Source: Pseudomonas asuensis (GTDB taxonomy: Bacteria; Pseudomonadota; Gammaproteobacteria; Pseudomonadales; Pseudomonadaceae). From it: 64,000 nucleotides of DNA. Each line of letters opens with the position of its first letter. Position 1 is the stretch's first letter. Below, in pieces: positions 42,718 to 53,216 of the stretch. The notes under the pieces were generated by a model, which saw only the letters and a list, made by a program, of their open reading frames with translations, searched no databases and was not told the DNA's origin. Position numbers and translations under genes: made by a program. The stretch is taken from positions 79,146 to 143,145 of the forward strand of contig NZ_BMNW01000010.1 of NCBI RefSeq assembly GCF_014646755.1, in the 5' to 3' direction.

Positions 42718-44697
42718 ATGTTCGGAAAATTAAGTCTCGCAGACATTCCCTATCATGAACCGATCATCGTAGGTGCGGTCGGTGCCATGATTCTGGGTGC
42801 GATAGCCGTATTTATCGGCCTCACCTATTTCAAGAAATGGGGTTACCTCTGGTCCGAATGGATCACCACGGTTGACCATAAAAAAATCGGGGTAATGTAC
42901 ATCCTGGTAGCACTTATCATGCTGCTTCGTGGCTTCTCCGATGCCATCATGATGCGCGCGCAACAGGCTATTGCAGCCGGTGGCGCAGAAGGCTATTTGC
43001 CTCCGCATCACTATGACCAGATTTTCACCGCACACGGCACGATCATGATCTTCTTCGTGGCCATGCCGATGGTGACTGGCCTGATGAACCTTGTCGTGCC
43101 GCTGCAAATCGGCGCGCGGGACGTTGCCTTCCCCTTCCTGAACTCCTTCAGCTTCTGGGTGTTCGCGGTAGGTGCGATCCTCATCAACCTGTCTCTAGCC
43201 ATAGGTGAATTCGCAGCAACCGGCTGGGTAGCCTATCCACCACTATCGGGTATTCAATATAGCCCGGGCGTAGGGGTAGATTACTACATCTGGGCATTGC
43301 AGCTTTCGGGCCTGGGTACGTTGTTAACAGGTGTGAACTTTGTGGTAACCATTTTAAAAATGCGTACCACTGGCATGAATCTAATGAGAATGCCGATCTT
43401 CACCTGGAACGCCCTGTGCACCAGCATTCTGATCGTTGCGGCCTTCCCAATTCTGACCGCTACACTGGCCATGCTCTCGCTTGACCGTTATCTGGGTATG
43501 CACTTCTTCACCAACGAGCTTGGTGGCAACCCTATGATGTACGTCAACCTGATCTGGGCATGGGGTCACCCGGAAGTATACATCCTCATCCTACCCGCCT
43601 TTGGCGTGTTCTCTGAGGTAGCGTCTACATTCAGTGGCAAGCGCATGTTCGGCTACGTGTCCATGGTATGGGCAACGCTGGCCATTACTGTACTGTCCTT
43701 CATTGTATGGCTGCACCACTTCTTTACCATGGGCTCCGGCGCTAACGTCAATGCGTTCTTCGGTATCGCTACGACAATTATTGCCATCCCAACCGGTGTG
43801 AAGATCTTTACCTGGCTCTTCACCATGTATAAAGGCCGTATCCGCTTCACTACTCCCATGTTGTGGACGATTGGCTTTATTGTCACCTTCAGTATCGGTG
43901 GTATGACCGGCGTTCTGCTGGCTGTTCCAGGTGCCGACTTCGTTCTGCACAACAGCCTGTTCCTGATCGCTCACTTCCACAACGTGATCATTGGTGGCGC
44001 TGTATTCGGTTACTTTGCAGGTGTTGCCTACTGGTTCCCGAAAGCCTTCGGTTTCACGCTTAATGAAAGACTGGGTAAATACGCCTTCTGGTGCTGGTTG
44101 GTTGGCTTCTATGTAGCCTTCATGCCGCTGTATGTACTGGGCTTCATGGGTATGACTCGTCGTCTGAACCACTATGACAACCCGGACTGGCATCCTTGGC
44201 TGATCGTGGCGGCCATTGGTACAGCTATCATCCTGTGCGGCGTCCTATGCCAGCTGCTTCAGTACTATGTCAGCATCCGTGACCGTAAACTGAACCAGGA
44301 CGTAACCGGTGATCCATGGGGTGGCCGTACACTGGAATGGTCTACTTCTTCTCCGCCACCTTTCTATAACTTCGCAGAACAGCCGGTTGTTGATGATATC
44401 GACGCGTACTGGGGAGCTAAGGAAAAAGGTCTGGCTGAGCGTAAAGCTGCTGACTACAAAGACATTCACATGCCGCGCAACACAGGCGTTGGATTCATCA
44501 TGGGTATGTTCAGCTTAGCCCTCGGCTTTGCTCTTATCTGGCACATCTGGTGGCTAGCTGCTGTTGGATTCGTCGGCATGATCGCTACCTTTATCGTTCG
44601 CAGCTTCGACGATGACATCGACTACTACGTACCTGCCGCTGAAGTGGCACGTATCGAGAATGAACATCTCCAGAAACTAGCAGCGAGTCAGGCTTAA
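42718..44697 (+). CDS. cyoB: Cytochrome bo3 ubiquinol oxidase subunit I
   Basis: The 659-residue heme-copper oxidase core oxidises ubiquinol, reduces O2 and pumps protons. [19 protein letters not shown] gives a low-spin heme ligand, [17 protein letters not shown] the CuB His-Tyr pair, WLHHFFTMG further CuB histidines, and [11 protein letters not shown] the remaining heme ligands. The 15-helix length matches CyoB. It starts 3 bp after cyoA. Confidence 0.97.
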   Translation: MFGKLSLADIPYHEPIIVGAVGAMILGAIAVFIGLTYFKKWGYLWSEWITTVDHKKIGVMYILVALIMLLRGFSDAIMMRAQQAIAAGGAEGYLPPHHYDQIFTAHGTIMIFFVAMPMVTGLMNLVVPLQIGARDVAFPFLNSFSFWVFAVGAILINLSLAIGEFAATGWVAYPPLSGIQYSPGVGVDYYIWALQLSGLGTLLTGVNFVVTILKMRTTGMNLMRMPIFTWNALCTSILIVAAFPILTATLAMLSLDRYLGMHFFTNELGGNPMMYVNLIWAWGHPEVYILILPAFGVFSEVASTFSGKRMFGYVSMVWATLAITVLSFIVWLHHFFTMGSGANVNAFFGIATTIIAIPTGVKIFTWLFTMYKGRIRFTTPMLWTIGFIVTFSIGGMTGVLLAVPGADFVLHNSLFLIAHFHNVIIGGAVFGYFAGVAYWFPKAFGFTLNERLGKYAFWCWLVGFYVAFMPLYVLGFMGMTRRLNHYDNPDWHPWLIVAAIGTAIILCGVLCQLLQYYVSIRDRKLNQDVTGDPWGGRTLEWSTSSPPPFYNFAEQPVVDDIDAYWGAKEKGLAERKAADYKDIHMPRNTGVGFIMGMFSLALGFALIWHIWWLAAVGFVGMIATFIVRSFDDDIDYYVPAAEVARIENEHLQKLAASQA

Positions 44698-44701
44698 ACT
44701 T

Positions 44702-45316
44702 ATGTCTAGTCAAGTTCTTCACAACCAAGTTGCCCATGCTGAGGAGCATGGGCACCACGATGCCGGATCCATGACTGTATTCGGTTTCTGGCTGTACCTG
44801 ATGACGGACTGCATTCTGTTTGCGACTATCTTCGCATCCTATGCTGTCCTGAGCGGTAGCTTTGCCGGCGGTCCTACCGGTAAAGAAATTTTTGAACTGC
44901 CTTATGTTCTGGTAGAAACCTTCCTGCTGCTGTTCAGTAGTATCACGTATGGCTTTGCCATGATCGCTGCACACAAGGAGCAAAAGAGCAAGGCGCTGGG
45001 CTGGCTGGCAGTTACCTTCCTGCTTGGCCTTGGCTTCATCGTGATGGAAATCAACGAATTCCATCACCTGATTGCTGAAGGTTTTGGCCCTCAACGTAGC
45101 GCGTTTCTATCTGCGTTCTTTACCTTGGTCGGTACTCACGGTCTGCACGTCACATCCGGTCTGATCTGGATGGCAATCCTGATGATTCAGGTTAGCCAGA
45201 AAGGTCTGACTGCGACCAACCAGACCCGCCTGATGTGCCTGAGCCTCTTCTGGCACTTCCTGGACATCGTCTGGATCTGCGTGTTTACCGTTGTATATCT
45301 GATGGGGGTTATGTAA
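44702..45316 (+). CDS. cyoC: Cytochrome bo3 ubiquinol oxidase subunit III
   Basis: A 204-residue, five-helix membrane subunit. [24 protein letters not shown] and [14 protein letters not shown] are the COX3/CyoC signatures. It lies 4 bp after cyoB and overlaps cyoD by one base. Confidence 0.95.
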   Translation: MSSQVLHNQVAHAEEHGHHDAGSMTVFGFWLYLMTDCILFATIFASYAVLSGSFAGGPTGKEIFELPYVLVETFLLLFSSITYGFAMIAAHKEQKSKALGWLAVTFLLGLGFIVMEINEFHHLIAEGFGPQRSAFLSAFFTLVGTHGLHVTSGLIWMAILMIQVSQKGLTATNQTRLMCLSLFWHFLDIVWICVFTVVYLMGVM

Positions 45317-45654
45317 TGGCTCACGAACACGGACATATTGTCCACGCGGGCTCCAGCCACGGCACTGTGAAGTCGTACATCATTGGCTTCGTTCTGTCCG
45401 TTATCCTGACCGTGATCCCATTCGGCATTGTCATGAACCCGGTGTTGTCACAGTCGGCTACGCTGATCGTGATCTGGGTGATGGCACTTGTGCAGATCTT
45501 TGTACACCTGGTGTTCTTCCTGCACATGAATACGTCGTCCGAGCAGCGCTGGAATGTGATCGCTTTTGCTTTCACTATTCTGATTACTGTTATCGTGGTC
45601 GCGGGCTCGCTGTGGATCATTCACGGCATGCATAGCAATATGCTCGCCCACTAA
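45316..45654 (+). CDS. cyoD: Cytochrome bo3 ubiquinol oxidase subunit IV
   Basis: A 112-residue, three-helix subunit starting [33 protein letters not shown] is the COX4-pro/CyoD signature. The ATG shares its A with the cyoC stop; longer upstream frames lie inside cyoC and are not used. Confidence 0.94.
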   Translation: MAHEHGHIVHAGSSHGTVKSYIIGFVLSVILTVIPFGIVMNPVLSQSATLIVIWVMALVQIFVHLVFFLHMNTSSEQRWNVIAFAFTILITVIVVAGSLWIIHGMHSNMLAH

Positions 45655-45665
45655 GAGTCGCTTCG

Positions 45666-46553
45666 ATGATCAAGAAATACCTACTTATAACGAAGCCAGG
45701 CATTATCTTCGGCAACCTGATCTCGGTTGCTGGAGGTTTTTTCCTCGCTTCGAAAGGAAGCATCGACTTAGCACTTTTCTTAGCTACCGCAGTAGGGGTG
45801 TCTCTGGTCATCGCTTCCGGCTGCGTCTTTAACAACTACATTGATCGTGACATTGATAAGGTCATGGAACGGACAAAGAACCGTGTCCTCGTCCAGGGCC
45901 TTATCTCCCCAAATGTCACATTGTCTTATGCAACGCTCCTGGGCATTGCTGGCATTGCGCTCCTTTACTTCAAGGTAAACGCATTATCAGCTGCCTTTGG
46001 GCTCATGGGATTTGTGGTGTATGTTGGCTTGTACAGCCTGTGCCTGAAGCGTAAATCTGTATATGGCACCCTAGTGGGTAGCCTGTCGGGTGCAGCTCCG
46101 CCTGTCATCGGTTATTGCGCAGTAAGCAATGAATTCGATATGGGCGCTGCTATCCTTCTGCTGATTTTCTGCCTCTGGCAAATGCCGCACTCTTATGCCA
46201 TTGCTATCTTCAGACTGAACGACTACCGGGCAGCCTCTATTCCGGTGTTACCTGTCATGAAGGGCATTCCTGTAACTAAGCGCCATATCACGGTCTATAT
46301 CCTGGCTTTCCTGGCCGCTACGCTAGCACTCACCATTGGGGGCTATGCAGGTTATAAGTACTTGGTGGTTGCCGCAGCAATGGGCGTTTACTGGTTGCGC
46401 ATGGCATTAATGGGCTACAAAACCAATGATGACAATGCATGGGCAAGAAAGCTGTTTGTTTTCTCCATCGTTACAATCACTGCGTTGAGTGTAATGATGT
46501 CAGTAGACTTCAATGTTCCTGCCTCTGAAGTACTGGTAGCGATGGCTCGCTAA
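45666..46553 (+). CDS. cyoE: Protoheme IX farnesyltransferase (heme O synthase)
   Basis: A 295-residue UbiA-family membrane prenyltransferase that attaches farnesyl to heme B, giving the heme O needed by Cyo[21 protein letters not shown] is the first Asp-rich motif, with [24 protein letters not shown] and [20 protein letters not shown] downstream. It is the last gene of the cyo operon. Confidence 0.96.
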   Translation: MIKKYLLITKPGIIFGNLISVAGGFFLASKGSIDLALFLATAVGVSLVIASGCVFNNYIDRDIDKVMERTKNRVLVQGLISPNVTLSYATLLGIAGIALLYFKVNALSAAFGLMGFVVYVGLYSLCLKRKSVYGTLVGSLSGAAPPVIGYCAVSNEFDMGAAILLLIFCLWQMPHSYAIAIFRLNDYRAASIPVLPVMKGIPVTKRHITVYILAFLAATLALTIGGYAGYKYLVVAAAMGVYWLRMALMGYKTNDDNAWARKLFVFSIVTITALSVMMSVDFNVPASEVLVAMAR

Positions 46554-46563
46554 CAGTGCTTTC

Positions 46564-46598
46564 GCTCAGGACCTGAGATGCTCTTTCAGGTCCTGAGC
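46564..46598 (+). terminator. Long hairpin after cyoE
   Basis: Perfect 13-bp stem GCTCAGGACCTGA / TCAGGTCCTGAGC with a 9-base loop, 10 bp past the cyoE stop. The downstream tract is pyrimidine-rich but not a U-run, so its strength is uncertain. It lies between converging transcription units. Confidence 0.65.
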
Positions 46599-46643
46599 CT
46601 CCCCTCCCCTACTTATCCGTTCCTCTTTCTCTGCCCTTACGCT

Positions 46644-48947
46644 TTATTCGTTTTCGGCTACTGTCTGAATAGGCCAGTGAAAAGGCTTCGCGTCCCACCA
46701 TTCAGGTAGCAACTGCCTTACTTTAGGCTGAGCGAAACGATCATCAATCAAATACAGCACACCATTATCAGATGTTGTTCTGATTACTCGCCCCGCAGCC
46801 TGAATTACTTTTTGTATACCGGGATAAAAGTAGGTGTAGTCATAACCGGCGCCAAATAGGCGGCCCAGTCTTGTCTTGATCTGCTCATTCACAGGGTTAA
46901 GCTGAGGAAGTCCAAGGGTTGCGATGAAAGCGCCTATCAATCTCTGGCCTGGTAGGTCCACACCCTCTCCAAAACTGCCCCCTAACACTACAAAGCCGAT
47001 ACCACTACTCGTGTTCGTGAATCGTTGCAGGAACTGGACTTTATTTTCCTCGCTCATCTTTCGCGCCTGAGACCAAAGCGGGATGTCTGGAAAAAGAATG
47101 GAGAATAAGGACGCCGCCTTATCGAGATAATCAAAGCTACTAAAGAAAGCTAGATAATTGCCTGGCTTTTGCCTGTACTGCCAAGCCATTAGCGCTGTCA
47201 TTGGCTGTAGGGATTGCTCCCGATGCTGATAGCGCGTTGAAATGCTATCGACCAGGCGAACCGACAGCTGCTCTGCTGTAAATGGAGATTTTACATTGAC
47301 CCACGGTGTTCCCGAGGCAAGACCCAGCGTGTCTCGCAAGAATTGAGCAGGGCCCAGGGTCGCGGAGAATAAGATAGCAGCGTGAGCAGCCCCGAAACGT
47401 GGGCCGATAAAGGGAGCAGGAACAACATTTCGTATTGTTACGACAGAGCGCTGCATCGTTCCTTTGCGTAATGGTCCATCCTGTCTCACCAGCTCAAACA
47501 GCGAGTGCTTGCTAAAGCTTTCAGCCATTCGAATGAATTGGATAGCATCAAAATAGAAACGCTGAAGTGTTATGTCTATTGGGCTTCTTGCCTCATTAAG
47601 CAGATCGTTTATAACTGAAACGGCTTTTTGTAAGGCAGATAGTAATTTTGCTGGGATTTCCTCATAAGCTTGGTATTCCGAGGCTTGTTCCTTAATAAGG
47701 CCACTCCAGCATCGGTTGATACTACGCAATGGCTTCTTGAGCAGAGCAGGCCCATTCCGGCAAAGTGAGGCCACTACAAAACGATCTAATGAGGCGGTAT
47801 ACATGCCGCGGGCACGCTCTAATAGATTATGAGCCTCATCCATTAAGATACCGACCCGCCATTGGCTCTGCTCTTTTAACGCAAACAGCATGGCGCTACT
47901 GTCAAAATAGTAGTTGTAATCGCCTATGATGACATCGCACCAGCGCGCCATTTCCTGGCTTAGGTAATAAGGGCAGACTTGCCACTCCAAGGCGATAGCT
48001 CGTAGTGAGTCATGATCCAGCACTCTTTTCTTTAAGGCGGCGTGTCGAGCCTTAGGTAGACGATCATAAAACCCTTTGGCCAGAGGGCAGGACTCCCCGT
48101 GACATGCCTTGTCCAGATGTTCACATGCTTTTTCACGGGCTTTCAGCTCAAGAATACGGAGTGGAAGGTCTGGTGAGACCTGATTGATAACGTCAACCGC
48201 GCTAAATGCCAGTTGTCGACCAGAGCTTTTTGCTGTCAAAAAGAAAATCTTGTCCAACCCCTGCCGTGGCATGGCTTTAAGCAGCGGGAACAAAGTACCA
48301 ATCGTTTTTCCTATTCCGGTGGGTGCTTGAACCATAAGGCTGCATCCCACATGCGCAGCTTTATATACAGACTCGGCAAGATCGCGCTGGCCGGTGCGAA
48401 AGGATGCATGAGGAAACACTAGCGACTCCAAATGGAGCTGGCGATTCTCACGATGAGCCAACTCCTGCCTCGCCCATTTTAAAAAAAGGCTGCATTGGTG
48501 TTCGAAATACTCTTTAAGCACTTGGGAGGTATAGTGCTCAAGCAGGATGGTTTCTTTCTGACTACTTATGTCGAAATAAACCAATGCCAACTCAATCTCA
48601 TCAAGCGCTAACTTTTGGCACAGCAACCATCCGTATATCTTTGCCTGAGCCCAATGTAAGTAACGATGATTGGCAGGCATAAGGCTTAAATCGCCCCGGT
48701 AGGTTTTTATCTCCTCAAGTCGGTTTAGCTCTGGATCAAACCCATCAGCACGTCCTCTTACCCGAAGATGCTCATATGCCCCTTCCAACAAAACTTCTCG
48801 CTGATAGGTCGACTTTCGGCGGGCAGTGACGATGCCATGTCCATGAATCCCTTCAAGAGCCGTTGGTGACGGCGTAAAGCGCAAATCAAGATCGCCCTGC
48901 TTGGCGACAAACTCGCATAGAGCTCTTACAGCGACGCTGTATTGCAC
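46644..48947 (-). CDS. PD-(D/E)XK nuclease fused to DinG/XPD-type iron-sulfur helicase
   Basis: A 767-residue protein. The N-terminal part (about 1-170) has RADG (Asp68), EIK (Glu79, Lys81) and QAKIY (Gln101-Tyr105), the pattern of a Cas4/RecB-type nuclease with a QxxxY motif. The helicase part has Walker A APTGIGKT (208-215), four cysteines (275, 282, 287, 325) for a 4Fe-4S cluster, DEAH (370-373), and motif VI QAAGRVIR, as in DinG/XPD 5'-3' helicases. The start is GTG at 48947 with AAGGAG 8 bases upstream, inside the end of FAN1 (22-base overlap); the longer ATG frames at 48965 and 49019 lack this. It is co-transcribed with FAN1. Confidence 0.85.
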   Translation of the reverse strand: MQYSVAVRALCEFVAKQGDLDLRFTPSPTALEGIHGHGIVTARRKSTYQREVLLEGAYEHLRVRGRADGFDPELNRLEEIKTYRGDLSLMPANHRYLHWAQAKIYGWLLCQKLALDEIELALVYFDISSQKETILLEHYTSQVLKEYFEHQCSLFLKWARQELAHRENRQLHLESLVFPHASFRTGQRDLAESVYKAAHVGCSLMVQAPTGIGKTIGTLFPLLKAMPRQGLDKIFFLTAKSSGRQLAFSAVDVINQVSPDLPLRILELKAREKACEHLDKACHGESCPLAKGFYDRLPKARHAALKKRVLDHDSLRAIALEWQVCPYYLSQEMARWCDVIIGDYNYYFDSSAMLFALKEQSQWRVGILMDEAHNLLERARGMYTASLDRFVVASLCRNGPALLKKPLRSINRCWSGLIKEQASEYQAYEEIPAKLLSALQKAVSVINDLLNEARSPIDITLQRFYFDAIQFIRMAESFSKHSLFELVRQDGPLRKGTMQRSVVTIRNVVPAPFIGPRFGAAHAAILFSATLGPAQFLRDTLGLASGTPWVNVKSPFTAEQLSVRLVDSISTRYQHREQSLQPMTALMAWQYRQKPGNYLAFFSSFDYLDKAASLFSILFPDIPLWSQARKMSEENKVQFLQRFTNTSSGIGFVVLGGSFGEGVDLPGQRLIGAFIATLGLPQLNPVNEQIKTRLGRLFGAGYDYTYFYPGIQKVIQAAGRVIRTTSDNGVLYLIDDRFAQPKVRQLLPEWWDAKPFHWPIQTVAENE

Positions 48948-50599
48948 ACGTCGGACTCCTTCCATTGCACATAACAGACGCATACCGGCATTTCGTGAGC
49001 TATGCAGTAGTCCAGCCAACGGATCTGGTTGTCCTGAAGACGATCACCAGGCCCCTTTACTTCAATCATGCGGTAACGTTGCTCGTTGGGCCAAAACTGA
49101 ATCAGATCAGGGAAACCCGTTCGATTCATCTTGACATCCTGCAGGATTCGCTCAAACCACACCCTTAAATGTTTTGCAGGTATACATAGCAGCGCCAGCT
49201 CGAGCACCTCTGCTGTTATGGCGCCCCAAGCAATAAACGGTGCCTGAATGCCCTGTTTTTCCTGATAGTTGCGTCTGATAGTGTCCTTGTAAATACCGCT
49301 TTCAAGTTGAGACAAACATGCATTGAACTGCTGCGCACGCCGCGTTGCGAATTGCGGCATATGGATATCGGCTGGAGAGCGATGAAAAGGATGAAAGAAT
49401 GCCCCAGGCAAAGGGACAAAAATTGCCTCCCAACACAATAGACCCAACAATGCGTTGATCAGGATATTTTCTACATAAAAGACTGGAGCTTCGGGCTCCG
49501 ATAGATGATCCTGGACACATAGCTCTACAGGATGACAGGCTTCTAATCGGTGCAGTTTCAAGTCGATACGATTAACAATGCGATCGACACGCTTAGGTAG
49601 TTTGGACAAACCCAGCTTACGACGCAGCCTAGGCAGGATACGCATTAGTGATTGAGCTTCACTGTCACTTTCTGGCAGTTGCTCTGCCTGGCTTGCCAAC
49701 GTGAAAGCCGCATCATACTGCTCGGTCTTTTCCATTACCCGGATGACTCGCACCCTCGCGCCAGGATGTCGGCAACTCTGATAAAGCTCCAGTGCTGCAC
49801 TAAAATTACCTTGCTGTTCACAGCAATAGGCAACCTCATAAATCAGCTTACCTCTGCGCGCCTCCAGCCACTCGTTATCTAACGGTGATCGTGGCAATGC
49901 GCTCAAGATATCGTCTAGCTCCGCGCGCTCACGAAACCGCTCGCGACAGTCATGCAGCATCATGTAGTCATCAATGTCTCGTCGAATACGAAACCCTCGA
50001 GAGGAGTCGGAAAACGCTACCTTTTCATAGCGAAAAATCCCCAGATCCGATAAGACAAACTCACTCCAGTCCTGATGTAAGTTGCCGAAAAACATGAGTC
50101 TCAACCGATCGCACAGGTCTGTTACAGCAATCTCGTAGATACAGTCATCCAGTGTGCTGCACCACTGCGTCAGTAACTGTGGATGGCTAAAATCAGCTTT
50201 AAGCGCTTCGAGCTGCTCTGCTTTTCTTAAGGAGGAACGTGACAGATGCTCAGGAAATACTTGGGCTAACTCCGCTTTTTTCAGCAGCGTGAACAGTTGC
50301 TCCAAAGAGAGCAATGGCTGATTAGAAACCCAACCCAAGTTGATTAGAGGTAAGGCTGCCTGATGGGGGCAACCAATTTCCTGATAAGAGAGCTTACTGC
50401 CTCGGAAAAGCGCTCCCTTACGCATGACCATTCTGACCAGCAAGGCTTGTGAAGCCTTTGGAAGAAGAGGAAAGGATTGAAGAAAAGCCTTTTCTGTATC
50501 GTTCAGAAGATCGCCATATCGCTCACCGGTCCACGCCAGTACCGTGTAGAAATTATTCAGGTAGTAAAACGGGTCTTCAAGAACTCGAGTAGCTTGCAT
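48926..50599 (-). CDS. FAN1-type structure-specific nuclease (VRR-NUC)
   Basis: A 557-residue homologue of bacterial FAN1, a 5'-flap nuclease that incises DNA near interstrand crosslinks. The C-terminal VRR-NUC domain holds GFPDLIQFWP (Asp498) and MIEVKGPGDRLQDNQ (Glu513, Lys515), the PD-(D/E)XK metal site. The N-terminal part (LEDPFYYLNNFYTVLAW) and the central helical repeats match P. aeruginosa FAN1, of similar length. The start at 50599 is tentative: the frame is open to 50749 but the upstream part crosses a LexA-like box, and no good ribosome site is visible. It overlaps the downstream helicase by 22 bases. Confidence 0.9.
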   Translation of the reverse strand: MQATRVLEDPFYYLNNFYTVLAWTGERYGDLLNDTEKAFLQSFPLLPKASQALLVRMVMRKGALFRGSKLSYQEIGCPHQAALPLINLGWVSNQPLLSLEQLFTLLKKAELAQVFPEHLSRSSLRKAEQLEALKADFSHPQLLTQWCSTLDDCIYEIAVTDLCDRLRLMFFGNLHQDWSEFVLSDLGIFRYEKVAFSDSSRGFRIRRDIDDYMMLHDCRERFRERAELDDILSALPRSPLDNEWLEARRGKLIYEVAYCCEQQGNFSAALELYQSCRHPGARVRVIRVMEKTEQYDAAFTLASQAEQLPESDSEAQSLMRILPRLRRKLGLSKLPKRVDRIVNRIDLKLHRLEACHPVELCVQDHLSEPEAPVFYVENILINALLGLLCWEAIFVPLPGAFFHPFHRSPADIHMPQFATRRAQQFNACLSQLESGIYKDTIRRNYQEKQGIQAPFIAWGAITAEVLELALLCIPAKHLRVWFERILQDVKMNRTGFPDLIQFWPNEQRYRMIEVKGPGDRLQDNQIRWLDYCIAHEMPVCVCYVQWKESDVCNTASL

Positions 50600-50961
50600 C
50601 AGAATCACAGTACCACTGCGGGCATTAACAAACTCAGCCCGTTTTTGCGTAAGAAGAGAAAGGCGTATTAGAGCCGCATAGTGTATGCATATACAGATAA
50701 CAGCGAGGCGACCGCCGATCAACCTTGTCTGGATGAATGGATGCAACACATGCCCGATTCTGTGGTTCTAAGGATCAATGGTTATGCCTTGAACTTTGCA
50801 AATAATGGTTTATCACCTAAACCTCTAGTAATACCGCTCACGTTACAACCCTTGTCATTTTGGAAACGCTTGGCAATACATCCATAGCCACAATTTTGAA
50901 TGACAAAGCAAACCAATCCTGTTTATCGCGGTCAGAAAGCAAATCGGTTCGGAGATCAGTC
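50600..50961. other. 362-bp divergent region between FAN1 and DUF6316 genes
   Basis: No further gene is supported. It holds a LexA-like palindrome at 50681-50696 and must contain promoters for both directions. The short frames here have no recognisable homology. Confidence 0.5.
50681..50696 (-). promoter_or_regulatory. LexA-like box upstream of FAN1
   Basis: GTGTATGCATATACAG matches the ideal CTGTATATATATACAG at 13 of 16 positions, with one change in the eight defining outer bases. It is centred about 90 bp upstream of the assigned FAN1 start, and about 270 bp from the divergent DUF6316 gene. The match is seen; LexA control is inference. Confidence 0.6.
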
Positions 50962-51168
50962 ATGTTTGGTAAGCGCACTGAAGACAGTACTTCAGCCACT
51001 CACTTTCGTAGCGAACGTATTAGCTGGGTTAATGGCAATTACTTCTTCACTACTCGAGAGGGCACCCTTGAAGGGCCTTTCTTTACGCGTGAAGAGGCAG
51101 AGCATCAGATCGCGCGATACGTCTCTAGAATGACTCAGGCCGCTGAACTTCGGAAGCGGGCTGGTTAA
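50962..51168 (+). CDS. DUF6316 family small protein
   Basis: A 68-residue protein starting MFGKRTEDSTSATHFRSERI. The pattern WVNGNYFFTTREGTLEGPF followed by TREEAEHQIARYV is that of DUF6316, small proteins common in Pseudomonas. The start at 50962 follows GGAG at 50951-50954. It is 72 bp upstream of mnmC on the same strand. Function unknown. Confidence 0.82.
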   Translation: MFGKRTEDSTSATHFRSERISWVNGNYFFTTREGTLEGPFFTREEAEHQIARYVSRMTQAAELRKRAG

Positions 51169-51240
51169 TCGCTGTAAAAACTTAATGGTCGAATCGGCTA
51201 CACTTTCGCTTTGCTTGGCATTTAATAAGCAGTGCAGTCG

Positions 51241-53208
51241 ATGTCTGATATTTTTCATGCTCAGTTGGATTGGGACGATCAGGGCCAACCGATCTCCCGT
51301 TCCTTTGGTGATGTCTATTTTTCCAAGGCTAGCGGCTTGGAAGAAACCCGCTATGTCTTCCTTGCTCAGAATGAGCTCCACCGCCGCTTCAAAGCTCTTA
51401 GGGCAGGCGAAGTCTTTACTATCGGTGAGACTGGCTTTGGCACAGGGCTGAATTTCCTATGCGCATGGCAGCTTTTTGAGCAAATCGCGCCTCCTGAATC
51501 TCGGCTGCACTTTGTCAGTGTTGAGAAATATCCGTTAAGCGCCTCAGATCTGGAAAAAGCGCTGGCTTTATGGCCAGAACTCGCCTGTTACGCTCATGAA
51601 TTTTTAGCTCAATACGTTGCAGTACATCCAGGATTTCAGCGTTTTTCCCTGGATAACGGTCGAGTTATACTAACTCTACTGATAGGCGATGTGCTTGATT
51701 GCCTACCCGAGCTGGATGCGCGTTGCGATGCCTGGTTTCTTGATGGATTTGCGCCAGCCAAGAATCCAGACATGTGGACCCCGGCCCTTTTTGAGCAACT
51801 AGCCCGTTTGGCTGCCAATAATGCAACGCTTGCGACGTTCACCTGCGCCGGATTTGTTCGCCGCGGTCTGACTGAAGCAGGGTTCACCATGGAGAAAGTA
51901 CCAGGCTTTGGGCACAAGCGGGAAATGCTTAGAGGTAGCATTTCCGCAGCCCCTATGCTTAGGCCTGCCAAGCCCTGGTTTAGTCGCCCGCCACTGCACA
52001 TCGGCACTAAGACAGCCCTTGTAATAGGCGCGGGCCTTGCAGGCGCTTCAACAGCAGCCAGTCTAGCAGCACGTGGTTGGCAGGTAACGGTTCTGGAGCG
52101 CCATGCGACACCTGCAGCAGAAGCCTCTGGCAATCTGCAAGGCGTTCTGTATCTTAAGCTTTCTCCTCATTTTACGCCGCTTACCCGCTTAGCATTAAGC
52201 GGCTTTGGCTATACCCGTCGCATGCTGCAAGGCCTGGACAAGACACAGGCTTGGAATGGGTGCGGCACAATACAATTAGCTATCGACCCCGCCGAAGAGA
52301 AGCGTCAGCAGCAACTAGCCGAGCGGCTGCCATCAGCGCTACTACAACGAATCACGGCCGATGAAGCCTCACAGCTTTCCGGAGTTGCACTTTCCCAGAG
52401 CGGTCTTTATTTTCCAGAATCAGGTTGGGTCCATCCTCCTGCTCTCTGTTATTTTTTATTGCAGCATCCCAATATCACGCTAGTAACTTCTCAAGAGGCA
52501 ATTCGGCTTGAGCGCAGCGAAGATCAGTGGATAGCCTTTGGCAATGAGGTACTTCTAGCTAAAGCCTCTATTGTTGTAGTCGCCAGTGCGACCGAGACGG
52601 CTAAATTAGTAGAGAGTGCTCAATTACCACTCAAGCGTATACGTGGGCAGATTACTCACTTGCCAGCGACACCTGAAAGTCATTCGTTGCAATGTGTAGT
52701 ATGCGGCGAGGGATATATCGCTCCTGCACGAAGCGGTCTTCATACGTTAGGGGCAAGCTTTGACTTCAAGCGTGACGACCTTGAATTGTGTGCTGAGGAG
52801 CATAAGGACAATCTAGCGTTGCTTAAAGCCATTTCACCTTCATTGGCTAAAGCACTTGAGGCTGAATATCCAGACCCTGCAGTACTAGAGGGACGAGTGG
52901 CGTTTCGCTGTACAACTCCAGACTATCTTCCTGTCGTCGGCCCAGTAGTTGACGCGAACGCCTTTCGACAGGCTTTTGCTATCCTTGGTAAGGATGCTCG
53001 CCAAGTACCTGACACACCGGTGCCGTGGCTGAGCAACCTGTTCGTTAATGCAGGACACGGTTCTCGAGGACTGATCACTGCGCCCCTTTCCGGTGAATTG
53101 CTGGCCGCCTGGCTGGATAATGAGCCACTGCCATTGCCACGCTCTATAGCGGAAGCCTGCCACCCAAATCGCTTCCCTTTGAGAGCCGTTATCAGGGGAC
53201 AGGCATAA
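51241..53208 (+). CDS. mnmC: Bifunctional tRNA mnm5(s2)U34 biosynthesis protein MnmC
   Basis: A 655-residue fusion. The N-terminal SAM-dependent methyltransferase (MnmC2, about 1-240) has TIGETGFGTGLNFLCAWQLF and CDAWFLDGFAPAKNPDMW. The C-terminal FAD oxidoreductase (MnmC1, from about 260) opens with VIGAGLAGAS. It converts cmnm5U to nm5U and then to mnm5U at tRNA position 34. The start at 51241 (MSDIFHAQLDWD) is the family start; an upstream GTG at 51232 is less likely. Confidence 0.95.
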   Translation: MSDIFHAQLDWDDQGQPISRSFGDVYFSKASGLEETRYVFLAQNELHRRFKALRAGEVFTIGETGFGTGLNFLCAWQLFEQIAPPESRLHFVSVEKYPLSASDLEKALALWPELACYAHEFLAQYVAVHPGFQRFSLDNGRVILTLLIGDVLDCLPELDARCDAWFLDGFAPAKNPDMWTPALFEQLARLAANNATLATFTCAGFVRRGLTEAGFTMEKVPGFGHKREMLRGSISAAPMLRPAKPWFSRPPLHIGTKTALVIGAGLAGASTAASLAARGWQVTVLERHATPAAEASGNLQGVLYLKLSPHFTPLTRLALSGFGYTRRMLQGLDKTQAWNGCGTIQLAIDPAEEKRQQQLAERLPSALLQRITADEASQLSGVALSQSGLYFPESGWVHPPALCYFLLQHPNITLVTSQEAIRLERSEDQWIAFGNEVLLAKASIVVVASATETAKLVESAQLPLKRIRGQITHLPATPESHSLQCVVCGEGYIAPARSGLHTLGASFDFKRDDLELCAEEHKDNLALLKAISPSLAKALEAEYPDPAVLEGRVAFRCTTPDYLPVVGPVVDANAFRQAFAILGKDARQVPDTPVPWLSNLFVNAGHGSRGLITAPLSGELLAAWLDNEPLPLPRSIAEACHPNRFPLRAVIRGQA

Positions 53209-53216
53209 TCACGACG

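Noticed and set aside
43591..44193. 200-codon leftward frame opposite cyoB
   Set aside because: Shadow of cyoB; the opposite strand is clearly coding with conserved heme and copper ligands.
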